Source: a virus. From it: a stretch of 53,592 nucleotides of DNA. Under the pieces are notes generated by a model. That model worked only from the letters and a program-made list of their open reading frames with translations. It searched no databases and was not told where the DNA came from. Shown here one piece after another: positions 15,450-24,300 of the stretch (its first letter is position 1; each line of letters begins with the position of its first letter). Location of the stretch: the IMG/VR virus record IMGVR_UViG_3300009788_000120, positions 1 through 53,592 of that record. One strand, 5' to 3'. Both the position numbers and the translations under genes were made by a program.

Positions 15450-15901
15450 TGTTCACCGTAGACCTCGACCTCGCGGCCTTCGATCGAGCTGCCGGGCAGG
15501 CCGCGGCCTTCGTCGAAGAGGAGATCGTGCCCGATCTCGTCGGCGCCCTCGGCCTCCACATCCTCGGCGGGGCCATTCGGCGATCGAGGGTTGACACCGG
15601 CTGGTATCGATTGGCCTGGATGCTCGAGATCAACGCCTTCAGCAACGAGATTCCGCCGGCGCCGCCCAAGGGCTCGAGGGCCGCGGCTCCGGATCCGCGC
15701 GCCCAGATCGGCAAAGCCAACCGGCTCGGCCGCGGTGACTTCATCACCATCTCCAACAACCTGGCCTACGCTCCGGTGCGCGAGTGGGGCTCCGAGACCC
15801 AGCCACCGGACCTGACGATGACCCGGGCGATCGAGGAGACCTTGGCCTGGTCCAACGGCCTTGGCGAGCTCGAGGGTGGCGCGGTGGGGTCAGCGGCATG
15901 A
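15449..15901 (+). CDS. HK97 gp10-like neck/tail-completion protein
   Basis: 150 aa. The pattern of an N-terminal helix (FDRAAGQAAAFVEEEI), then RRSRVDTGWYRLAWML and later FITISNNLAYAPVREWGSE is that of HK97 gp10-type proteins (the RVDTGxxR and NNLxYAxxxExG motifs). These sit at the neck and help join tail to head. Start overlaps the stopper stop as TGATG, and its TGA overlaps the next ATG. Confidence 0.85.
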   Translation: MFTVDLDLAAFDRAAGQAAAFVEEEIVPDLVGALGLHILGGAIRRSRVDTGWYRLAWMLEINAFSNEIPPAPPKGSRAAAPDPRAQIGKANRLGRGDFITISNNLAYAPVREWGSETQPPDLTMTRAIEETLAWSNGLGELEGGAVGSAA

Positions 15902-16590
15902 CGCACGCAGAGGCCATCGCCGCGGTTTGCGCTCGCTTTCAGACAGCGTGGAGCTCGAGGTGCAAGGTCATCTGGCCCAACGTCGGGGGCGAGGAGGCGG
16001 AGACGCCTCGGACCTCGACCGCGACAGGCTCCCTGACCGTGACCCTCTCAACTCGTCGCATGACTCTGGTCGGGGCTTTCGCCCAAATGAAACAGCTCGA
16101 CGTCTTCGCGCTCTCGGGCACCGTGCTCTACAACCGGCGCTTCACGATCAAGCAGAAGATCTCGGACGACGTGGTGGTGGTCGCCGATCACGACACGATC
16201 ACCGCGGACGAGACGGCGGCCGCCGCCACCTTGACCTCGATTCTATCCTACGTCCGGTTCGACGTCATCGCCGATCACGACTCTCAGGCCTGGATGAGCG
16301 ACGTCACCGGCTATCGAAACGATTGCTTCGTCTCGGCCTCGATCTTCACCCCGCAGGGCGAGGGCTTCAGGGAGATCTGGGGGCTCAAAGAGGTGGTCAA
16401 GTGGGCCTTCAGGGGAAATACGATCGCCGGCGAGCTCTTCTTCTCCTCGCGGGTTTCCTACAGCCCGCCGCTGCGATCGGGGGAGATGTACCAGGTCACG
16501 GTCTCCGTCCCGTTCTACTTCGAGGAGACGGGGAACACGGTGCCCGTCTTCGAGCCCGACGTCTTCGAGCCGGAGGTCTTCGAGGCATGA
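15898..16590 (+). CDS. Tail terminator with an inserted beta module
   Basis: 230 aa, ATG overlapping the previous stop. The start (THAEAIAAVCARFQTAWSSR) and the end (PFYFEETG) fit tail terminator proteins, which cap the tail tube and join it to the neck. These are usually about 130-150 residues; the surplus is an inserted segment near residues 44-115 (SLTVTLSTRRMTLVGAFAQM to ITADETAAAATL) whose pattern repeats in the tail tube and distal tail proteins. The C-terminus has a repeat, FEPDVFEPEVFEA. Named from motif pattern and gene order. Confidence 0.68.
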   Translation: MTHAEAIAAVCARFQTAWSSRCKVIWPNVGGEEAETPRTSTATGSLTVTLSTRRMTLVGAFAQMKQLDVFALSGTVLYNRRFTIKQKISDDVVVVADHDTITADETAAAATLTSILSYVRFDVIADHDSQAWMSDVTGYRNDCFVSASIFTPQGEGFREIWGLKEVVKWAFRGNTIAGELFFSSRVSYSPPLRSGEMYQVTVSVPFYFEETGNTVPVFEPDVFEPEVFEA

Positions 16591-18533
16591 TGACTACGAC
16601 GCGCTGGATCCGGATCGTCACGCTGGCCATCGCGCTCTCATCGGCGCCGGCGGCCGCGCAGGTCTGTACCGACACGATCAACCTTCGGTGCCCGGTCGGC
16701 GACCCGTCCTGCGACACCTGCCCGGCCGGCTCGCCCTGCGTGATCACGACGGACGCCCTGAGCAACGTGAAGTGGAATCAGGCGGCGACCGACATCGCCC
16801 TGATGTGTCTCGAGGTCGACAAAGAGCCCAGGGCCCGCACTCACGCCACCGACTGCACCGGATTGACCGACGGCGAGGCTGGTGAGCTTTGCTTTGATCT
16901 GGACGACGATCGCGGCTGGCGATGCGAGCCGACGGCTGGCCTTTGCGACACGGTAGGCGAGTGGATAGCGGTCGCCGGCACAGACACGAACCTGACCCAG
17001 GAGGAGGTCGAGGACTTCGCCGGCGCGCTGGTCGCCGACGGCACCGGAACTCACACCGGTGTCGCGGTCACTTATCAGGATGCGACGGGCGACGTCGACC
17101 TGGTGGTGGATCACGACGCGGCGACCAACTTCCTGGCGGCCGAGCATGTCGATTGGGCCGGGGCCTCGGCCGGCACTGTCCACGCGACGAACTACGTGGA
17201 CGATGACGTGCCTGACGCAGGCGAGGTCGATGACACGGCCTTGGCCGCGGGCGCGGTCGACGGCGGTGCCGGCGGCGAGATTGCGGACGGCACGGTAGAC
17301 GGCAACGACATCGCGACGGACGGCGTGAGCGCCGATGAGCTGAACGCCACGGGAGTTGAGGCCGAGCTCGAGGCGGTTCTTGATCTCCCTGATCTCCAGG
17401 GCACACTGGGCTCCGCGCAGCTGACCGCGGCCCTGCTCTCGAAGACGATCGACGCCGGCGACGCCGGCAGCGGCACCACCCGGCCGGCCAACGGCAACAC
17501 CATCCAAGTGCTCACCCACGACACCGACTGCACCTCTTTGACGATCGGCAAGCGCGGAGAGCTTTGCTGCGACGAGGACGACGATTCGTGTTTCCGATGC
17601 GAGCCGACGGCCGGCGACTGCGACACGGCCGGCGAGTGGATCGCGGTGGGTGGCGGTGGCACCAGCATCTCAGAGGGCGACTCCAACGTCACCGTGACCG
17701 ATGCCGGAAACGGGCAGGTGGACTTCAACCTCGACGGCGTCCTGGCTGCCCGATTCTCGACCGACGGCACCGACAATATCTTCACGCTTACCGCCGCGAG
17801 CGCGCCCGTAGGAAATGAGTTTGTCATCGACGGCGAGGGCTCGTTCTCATGGGAGATTGGCACCGGCAAGGGCTTCAACCAGATTCTTTCGAGCCACGAT
17901 TTGTACTTCTATGCCGGGGCGAACTGGTTTAGATGGGGTGTCAGTACTAAAATTCTGTCTTTTCCTGATCCTGGCACCGCAGCGGCGCCAATAATCGGTA
18001 TAGGTGAATTGACCACGGGGTTCTTCCGCCCGTCAGTCGGCGTGCTCGGGATCACGGGCGGTGGCATCGCGGTCGCTCACTTCAACACTATCGCCTCGGG
18101 CGTCAACCGCCACGACTTCTATGCTTCGGCCACCGGCTTGCCGATCCGCTGGGTCTTTACTGGAACCGACACCGATGGCACGATTGACGTAGAGCCCAAA
18201 GGCGCGGGGTCGTTCAACGTAGTCGGAAAGCTGTCTGGAGACAATCAAGCAATCACGCTCGGCGCGGCGGCGACTACCTTCGCCGCAACTACCAGCTTCG
18301 TCACTCTCACCGGCGACGGTGGAGCGAACACGCTCGCGGACATCACCGGAGGCGTCGTCGGGATGCCCCTGCGGCTGCTCTTCGTCGATGCCCTCATCAC
18401 CATCACCGACACCGACGCGCATGACGCCAACACGATCGACCTCTCTGCGGCGTTCACCTCGGCCGACGACACCACCCTGACGCTGCTGTTTGATGGCACG
18501 TCGTGGTACGAGATGTCCCGAAGCGTCAACTAG
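16587..18533 (+). CDS. Fibre-like appendage protein with signal peptide and cysteine repeats
   Basis: 648 aa from ATG 16587 (second ATG at 16590), overlapping the upstream TGA. The N-terminus is a clear Sec signal peptide: basic n-region, IVTLAIALSSAP core, AAA-Q cleavage site. Two cysteine-rich repeats follow (DCTGLTDGEAGELCFDLDDD and DCTSLTIGKRGELCCDEDDD), each continued by RCEPTAG then GEWIAV. The middle is beta-rich and fibre-like, and the end (TLTLLFDGTSWYEMSRSVN) is a typical fibre C-terminus. A gene of this type between tail terminator and tail tube is unusual. It may form head, neck or side-tail fibres. Surface or periplasmic exposure is suggested by the signal peptide. Confidence 0.8.
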   Translation: MMTTTRWIRIVTLAIALSSAPAAAQVCTDTINLRCPVGDPSCDTCPAGSPCVITTDALSNVKWNQAATDIALMCLEVDKEPRARTHATDCTGLTDGEAGELCFDLDDDRGWRCEPTAGLCDTVGEWIAVAGTDTNLTQEEVEDFAGALVADGTGTHTGVAVTYQDATGDVDLVVDHDAATNFLAAEHVDWAGASAGTVHATNYVDDDVPDAGEVDDTALAAGAVDGGAGGEIADGTVDGNDIATDGVSADELNATGVEAELEAVLDLPDLQGTLGSAQLTAALLSKTIDAGDAGSGTTRPANGNTIQVLTHDTDCTSLTIGKRGELCCDEDDDSCFRCEPTAGDCDTAGEWIAVGGGGTSISEGDSNVTVTDAGNGQVDFNLDGVLAARFSTDGTDNIFTLTAASAPVGNEFVIDGEGSFSWEIGTGKGFNQILSSHDLYFYAGANWFRWGVSTKILSFPDPGTAAAPIIGIGELTTGFFRPSVGVLGITGGGIAVAHFNTIASGVNRHDFYASATGLPIRWVFTGTDTDGTIDVEPKGAGSFNVVGKLSGDNQAITLGAAATTFAATTSFVTLTGDGGANTLADITGGVVGMPLRLLFVDALITITDTDAHDANTIDLSAAFTSADDTTLTLLFDGTSWYEMSRSVN

Positions 18534-18544
18534 AGGAGCCCCCG

Positions 18545-19183
18545 ATGATCCAACAAGCCCTCTCAGAGCTTGCCGAGCAGGCCGCCATCGACCGCGCCTA
18601 CCGGGCCAGCCGCGTTCGGGTCGCTCGCAAGAGCGCCGGTATCCTGCCACTGATCGCGCTACTGGCCCTCTCGGGCGCCAGCGCCAAGGCGATCGAGCTG
18701 ACCGACACCGCCTTTTGTACGGCTCAGAATCGCCCTTGGGACTGCTGCTCGGGACCGGCTGCCGGAAACTGCGATGGGAAGGCCGAGATCCGCACGTCCG
18801 TCAAGGCGTGGACGGTCTTCGAATCCTGCGCCGTGGAGTGGTTCGACGGCAACGGAGCGCTGCGGCTGTGTAACGAGATCCGCTTCGGCATCCAGTGGCA
18901 TGTAGACGCCGGCCCCGGGACCGGAAGCGGCGCTTGCAGCCAAGCCGAGGCCGATGCCGCGACGCCGCTTCCCGTCGTGACCTGCACGACCGCTCGCCAA
19001 ACGGCCGGGAAGTGCCGTGCGCCGTTCGAGGGCTCGACAAAAATGCCTGCTCAGGCCGCGTGCTTCAAAGCGCGCGGGTATCTGGAGAAGAAGGAGATCA
19101 AGGGACCACGGAAGGCCGGCCGGAAACTTTGGAAGCTAGCGGATGACGGCGGGGCCTTTGACCCCGGCGACGAAGAGGAGTAG
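18545..19183 (+). CDS. Membrane-anchored or exported cysteine-containing protein
   Basis: 212 aa; ATG 18545 follows GAGGAG, 12 bases after the fibre gene stop. After 30 charged residues comes SAGILPLIALLALSGASAKA, a signal anchor or signal peptide with possible cleavage after AKA. The exported part has about ten cysteines (FCTAQNRPWDCCSG, NCDG, SCAVEW, LCNEI, GACSQ, TCTTA, KCRAP, ACFKA), fit for disulfide bonds. The tail is charged and acidic. No family recognised; likely a partner of the preceding fibre gene. Confidence 0.7.
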   Translation: MIQQALSELAEQAAIDRAYRASRVRVARKSAGILPLIALLALSGASAKAIELTDTAFCTAQNRPWDCCSGPAAGNCDGKAEIRTSVKAWTVFESCAVEWFDGNGALRLCNEIRFGIQWHVDAGPGTGSGACSQAEADAATPLPVVTCTTARQTAGKCRAPFEGSTKMPAQAACFKARGYLEKKEIKGPRKAGRKLWKLADDGGAFDPGDEEE

Positions 19184-19252
19184 GAGCAAGGGAGCATCCA
19201 AAGAGTTCAGACGTTGTAACATCGAACGAACAAACCAGGAGAAAGAGAGCCC

Positions 19253-20443
19253 ATGAGCACCAACCTGACCACCCTCGCATTCGCCAAAGAGACCACGCTC
19301 GGAGTCGCGGTCACCGCCAGCGCCGCTTTCTCCTACCTCAAGCACGTGGGAGAGTCTTTGAAGACTGATCTGGCCACGGCCAGAAGCGGCGGCTTCACCC
19401 CGGATCGACGGCCACAGTCACTCTATCCAACCGGGAGAATGCCCTCCGGCGGAATCAGCGGCAAGCTGGCCGTCGGATCCCACGACGAGTTCCTGCCCGG
19501 CGCCTTCATGGCGACGGATTGGGTGACGTCGCAAACCACCACCGCGGCCCTGACGGTCGTAGCGGCGACTCGCACCGTGACGATGATCGCGGCCTTCACC
19601 AACATGATCGTGGGCGACGTTTTCAAGATCGATGGCTCTGCCTCCACTGGCGCCAACGATGGCCTTTACCAGATTCTCACTCGCACCTCGGACGACGAGG
19701 TCATCGTAGAGACCTTCCACAGCCTTGCCGGCGGTGACGAAACCGCGACCGCAGATGTGACGATCAGCCACACCGGGTACTGCGACGTCGGCGTGGTGCT
19801 GAGCTCCTGGAACCTCGAGAAGAACCTGCGAAAGGGCGCCGCGTCCCTCGATTTCCATCAGAGCCTCGGCATGGCGATCGACACCATGACCCTCAAGATG
19901 GGGTTGGAGGGGGAGCTCGAGATCGAGCTGAACTTCAAGGGCATGAAATGCCTGAGCTCGGTGGCCACCGCGGCCGTCGGCGCGATTACCGCGGCGACCA
20001 CGGTCAAGGCCGTCCGGTCGGTGACCGGCCTCAAGGGCTTCTTCATCAAGGGCCTGACTACCCCTGCCGCCTACCGGGTGCGCGACTGGAGCCTTACGGT
20101 CAACAACAACATCCGACAGGACAAGGCGCAGGCCGACGATCTCGACAACGTGGTCTACGACATCGAGCCGGGAAACTCGGAGATCGCCGGCACGATGGAG
20201 ATTTACTTCAGCTCTCGTGACATCTACACCCAGTTCCTGGCCTTCACCTCGCTGGGTTGCCTCTGGCACCTCCAGGATCCCCAAGGCGGGAAGTTCGCGC
20301 TGGTTATCGATGAGCTCAACTTCACGGCCGTCGAGGTCAACGCCGGCGGCGAGAATCAGCCGGTGGTCGCCAACATCACCTTCGAGGCTTCCGAGATCGA
20401 GGCGTCCGACCGCTACGTTCGCCTCTACCGCTTCGCGGCCTGA
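19253..20443 (+). CDS. Tail tube (major tail) protein
   Basis: 396 aa; GGAGAAAGAGAG precedes the ATG. The stretch FAKETTLGVAVTASAAFSYL is the usual N-terminus of the siphophage tail tube group; later FHQSLGMAIDTMTLKMGLEG, DWSLTVNNNIRQD and FEASEIEAS complete the pattern. Residues about 97-172 carry an inserted beta module (ALTVVAATRTVTMIAAFTNM, GDVFKIDGSAS, GLYQILTR) related to one in the tail terminator. Hexamers stack into the tail tube. The upstream 69 bases hold only the ribosome site. Confidence 0.87.
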   Translation: MSTNLTTLAFAKETTLGVAVTASAAFSYLKHVGESLKTDLATARSGGFTPDRRPQSLYPTGRMPSGGISGKLAVGSHDEFLPGAFMATDWVTSQTTTAALTVVAATRTVTMIAAFTNMIVGDVFKIDGSASTGANDGLYQILTRTSDDEVIVETFHSLAGGDETATADVTISHTGYCDVGVVLSSWNLEKNLRKGAASLDFHQSLGMAIDTMTLKMGLEGELEIELNFKGMKCLSSVATAAVGAITAATTVKAVRSVTGLKGFFIKGLTTPAAYRVRDWSLTVNNNIRQDKAQADDLDNVVYDIEPGNSEIAGTMEIYFSSRDIYTQFLAFTSLGCLWHLQDPQGGKFALVIDELNFTAVEVNAGGENQPVVANITFEASEIEASDRYVRLYRFAA

Positions 20444-20473
20444 TAGGCTGCTCGCCAGGTCGGTAAACCCCGG

Positions 20474-20494
20474 GGGCCGCACGATGGGCGGTCC
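20474..20494 (+). other. Hairpin before the tail assembly chaperone gene
   Basis: GGGCCGC-acgatgg-GCGGTCC forms a 7-bp stem with one G-T pair, followed by ACAAGGAGCGATGCTTC before the ATG at 20515, a partial match to the early leader. No T run. It may tune expression between the abundant tail tube and the chaperone (inference). Confidence 0.35.
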
Positions 20495-20514
20495 AAGACA
20501 AGGAGCGATGCTTC

Positions 20515-21015
20515 ATGAGACTCGACAATGCGTATGCGAACCGCGAGCAGCTGAAGGACGACGACGGCGTCAAGGTCTGGCTCGAAGAGCTAGACGAGGT
20601 GGAGGATGGCAAGGAGCGAGCCTTCGTTCACGTCCGCTCGAGCCGTTACGCGCCTTTCTCCAAGCTCCAGCGCAAGCTGGGATTCCCCGAGCGCAAGAAG
20701 ATCTTGCGCGGCACCCACTCCGACACCAAGCTCGAGAAGATCCAGGCCAAGTGCGTTTCCCGCCAGGGCCTCGTGACCTGGGGCGGGATCTACGACGGCG
20801 ACACCCTGATCCCCTTCTCGGCCGCGGCCGCCGAGAAGTACTTCCTCAAGTATCCAACGTTCTTGGACGATGTTGTGGGCTTCATGGGTGAGGAGTCGAT
20901 CTTCTTCGCTGAAACCCTGGAGAAGGAAAAAAACTCCTCGCCCGCTGGGTCGCCTGGCAGTGCCAGTGGGGAGAGTACCGGGCCGACCTCGAGCACTCCG
21001 AGCGGGAAGCCTTAG
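20515..21015 (+). CDS. Tail assembly chaperone G
   Basis: 166 aa. Placed between the tail tube and tape measure genes, the conserved site of G-type tail assembly chaperones. N-terminal residues (VKVWLEELDEVEDGKERAF) and FLKYPTFLDDVVGFMG fit the group; the C-terminus after the slippery site is a low-complexity Ser/Pro/Gly tail. The zero-frame product and its frameshifted GT extension coat the tape measure before tube assembly. The slippery heptamer A AAA AAC is at 20928-20934 in frame. Confidence 0.85.
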   Translation: MRLDNAYANREQLKDDDGVKVWLEELDEVEDGKERAFVHVRSSRYAPFSKLQRKLGFPERKKILRGTHSDTKLEKIQAKCVSRQGLVTWGGIYDGDTLIPFSAAAAEKYFLKYPTFLDDVVGFMGEESIFFAETLEKEKNSSPAGSPGSASGESTGPTSSTPSGKP

Positions 21016-21323
21016 ACGACGAAACAACCGTAGCCGACGAGGCATCGGAAACCCTAGATGACGAACCCGAGATCCCCGACTTCTTGTCCTGGATCTCAAG
21101 CGCCTTCCAGCTCCTGAGCAGCCGACGGCCTATCAGCAGCGAAGGCATCTCACCCATCGGCGTCGATGACGTCCTGGCCTACTGCGAGCTCTTCCTGGTC
21201 GATGACCTGGACTCGCGCACAGAGCTTCTGGAGTGCATCGACGCCATGGACAACTCCTACGTCAAGGTGATGGCGCCCAAGCTCCGCGCAAGGCTCAAGG
21301 CGGCCGCGGGTGGGCGCTCCTGA
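20515..21323 (+). CDS. GT fusion by -1 programmed ribosomal frameshift
   Basis: At A AAA AAC (20928-20934; codons gaA AAA AAC) a -1 slip joins the G frame to an open frame that continues through LLARWVAWQCQWGEYRADLE and CELFLVDDLDSRTELLECID and stops at 21323. The T part has no good start before 21084 and overlaps the tape measure start by 14 bases, as usual for GT cassettes. A short stem CTGGC-agt-GCCAG (20954-20966) lies 20 bases past the slip. The long product is about 269 residues. Most siphophages need a fixed G:GT ratio for tail length control. Confidence 0.85.
20928..20934 (+). promoter_or_regulatory. Slippery heptamer A AAA AAC
   Basis: The X XXY YYZ heptamer lies in the correct phase of the G frame, one of the most efficient -1 slip sites in bacteria. 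Internal Shine-Dalgarno-like AGAAGGA sits just before it (20921-20927), which can stimulate slipping, and a small stem follows. Confidence 0.88.
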
Positions 21324-24300
21324 AGTACCCGTCAGAGTAGCTGTTAGGGCGAACACGGGCGCTGGCCGAGAGGTCACGCGCTCGCTTCGCAAGATCCGGG
21401 CCGAGGCGCGCGGCGCCCGCACGGATCTCAAAAGGACGTCGGGGGCAGCTGGGCAGCTGCTCTCGACGTTCAAGCGCTTTTCTGGTCTGGGAGGGTTACT
21501 CGGCGGCTTCCTGGCCGTCAACGAGCTGCGGACGGCGGTCACCGCCTTCTCCGACTTCGAGAGCTCTATGGCCGAGGCCCGGGCGGTCACCGGAGCGACG
21601 AACTCTCAGTTCATCGAGCTGACGGCGACCGCCCGCGAGCTCGGCCGCACTACCAAATTCAGCGCCACGGAGGCGGCCTCGGGCATCGTCTTCCTGGGCC
21701 GGGCGGGGTTCGAGACCACGGAAATCGTCTCGGCGATGCCGTCGGTCCTCGATCTGGCGGCGGCGGCCACCTTGGATCTCGGCCGAGCTGCCGACATCAC
21801 CTCGAACATCATGTCGGCCTTCGCCGTGCCGGCTCTCGAGGCGACCCGTATCGCCGATGCTCTGGCCGCGGTGGCCGCCAACGCCAACACCGACGTCTCG
21901 CAAATGGGCGAGGCGATGAAATTCGTCGGCCCCGTGGCCAGGGCCCTCGGCGTGTCGATGGAGGACTCGGCGGCCGCCATCGGCATCCTGTCCAACGCTG
22001 GCCTACAGGCCAGCCTGGCGGGCACCGGTCTGCGGCGCATCTTGAGCTCGCTGGCCAAGGCGGCTCCGAAGGTCACTCGGACGCTGACCGACCTCGGTCT
22101 GAAAATGGAGGATCTGAATCCTCAGACGAACAGCCTGATCGACATCATCCGCCGTCTGGCTGAGGCCGACATCGACGCCACGGCCGCCTTCGAGGCATTC
22201 GGCGATCGAGGGGCGCCGGCGATCCTGGCCTTGACCTCGATGGTCCCTCAGCTCGAGCGTCTGACCGACGTCGTGAACAGCAGTGAAGGGGCCGCCGGCC
22301 GGATGGCCGAGACCATGCGCAACACCCTGCGCGGGGCGACCCTCGAGCTCAAGAGCGTGATCGAGAGCGTGAGAATCGAGTTCGGCACCGCCCTGGCGCC
22401 GGCTCTGCGCGAGACCTCGGTGCTGCTCAAAGAGTGGTTCGATAGCGGCTCTGACGGCGCTCGGAAATTCGGCGAGGCCTTCGGTCAAGGGCTGCTGGCC
22501 GTGGTCAAGATCCTCTTGGCCCTGTCGGAGAACATCGACCTGGTCATCGGCGGCCTGAAGGTCTTCCTCGCCTACCGGGTGGCGACGGTGCTCGCCGGCT
22601 GGGTCACGGCCATGAACGCGGCGACCGTCGCGACCCACAGCTTCTCGGCCGCTCTGCTGGCCAATCCAATCGGCGTCTGGGTCGCGGCGGCTGTCGCCGC
22701 CTATGCCGTGCTCGACACGGCCATCAACCGATGGGCCGACAGCAGCGAACAGGCGATCGAGCGGACCGTGGCCTCGAGCCAGAGGCTTCTCGCTACTTTG
22801 GATCGCGCTGTCTCGCTCATCGAGCGCGGCAGCCTCGCTTCCCAGCAGGCGGAGTACGACGCCCTGTCTGAGAGCATCTTCGACCTCGGCGTCGAGCAGG
22901 CAGCGGCCGCCGAAGAAACCCAGCGGCTGCGCGATCAGCTGGCCCGCCAGGTGCAGGAGTCGGGCCTAGCAGCCAAAATGTTCGCCGGCACGAATCGACT
23001 GATCGAGGAGTCGGTCAAGCTCGAGGGCGAGCTCGGCGCCGAGATCCGGGTTGCCACCCTCGCCCAGGCAGACCTCTCCAAGGCCATCGTCGAGGGCGGC
23101 ACCGCTCAGACCGAGGCGGCGATCAAGGCCGAGGAGCTCCGAAAGAATCTCGAGGCGGTGGCGGAGGGCGTCGATCAGGTCGAGACCGCGTACGCCAAGC
23201 TCGAGCGACGGGTGGAGGCTAGCCAGCGGATCGTCGATCTGATGGAGCGCACCGGGATCTCGGCAAAGCAAGCGGCCCTCGTCGTCTCCGTGCTGATGTC
23301 TGAGGGCAATACGGCGCGAGAGGCTCAGGTGCTGGACCTGGTGCGCGCTCTCGAGCTCGCGCAGAAGGCGGCCGCGGCCCTCGCCGGCGAGCTCGACCTC
23401 ACCATCTCCAATGCCCTGACGCAGACCCTGGGCGGCGAGGGCGCCGGCTTCAACGTCCCGGTGGACGACCTCGAGGCCTACGAGCACAACGCCGACCTGA
23501 TCGGCGATCACAACCAGCGGATCCGCAATCTACAATCCCAGATCAACCAGGAGACCCGGACCTGGGTGCAGCTCGGCAACCTGGTCGCGGAGAGCATCGG
23601 CGGAATCGACTCTGGCCTTGGCCGGATGCTTCAGAGCGTCGTTCGGATCGTTCAGGCTTTCCAGCTCATTCAGCAAGAGGGCTCGAAGGCCCAGAGAGCC
23701 TTGTCCGGGGCTCAGTTCGGGGGTGCCCTCGGCGGCTTAACGGGGAGCTCGGCTGCCGCCGGTCTCGGTAGCCTGGGCGGCTTCCTCGGACCCCTGCTCT
23801 CGGCCTCGAAATTCGCCGGCGTCTACGGCGCGGCGATCGGCGTTGCCGTCGGCCTGATCGGCGACATGTTCGCCAGGACCGCCCAGACCTTCGCCGACGG
23901 CTCAACCGAGGGCGGCCGCCTGGCGGCTCAGATTCACGAGGGCTCGGGCCGGCTGGCCGAGCAGACGCAAGGGATCATCGACTCGATCACCGGGACCGTC
24001 AACGGCATCCTCGACTCGATCAACGGCACCTTCTCCTCCTTCTCGACCTTCGCCGTCCAGATCCGCGATGACTCGGGGGGCATCCGGGTTTGGGTCAACA
24101 ACCAGGTGCGGGTCTTCGGCGAGGACGTCCAGGGGGCAATCGATTTTGCCGTCACCGAGATCTTCCGCCAGAGCGAGGTTAGCGGCGTCTCGGATGTCGT
24201 GTCCGGCGCGCTCAACTCCTTCGTCGGCTCGACGGTCCAGGAGCTCGAGGCGACGTTGTCCGACGCCCTGACGATCGACAACCTGGGCCTGACGCAGTTC

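Noticed and set aside
19418-20482. 354-codon minus-strand frame opposite the tail tube gene
   Set aside because: Shadow of a well-supported structural gene.
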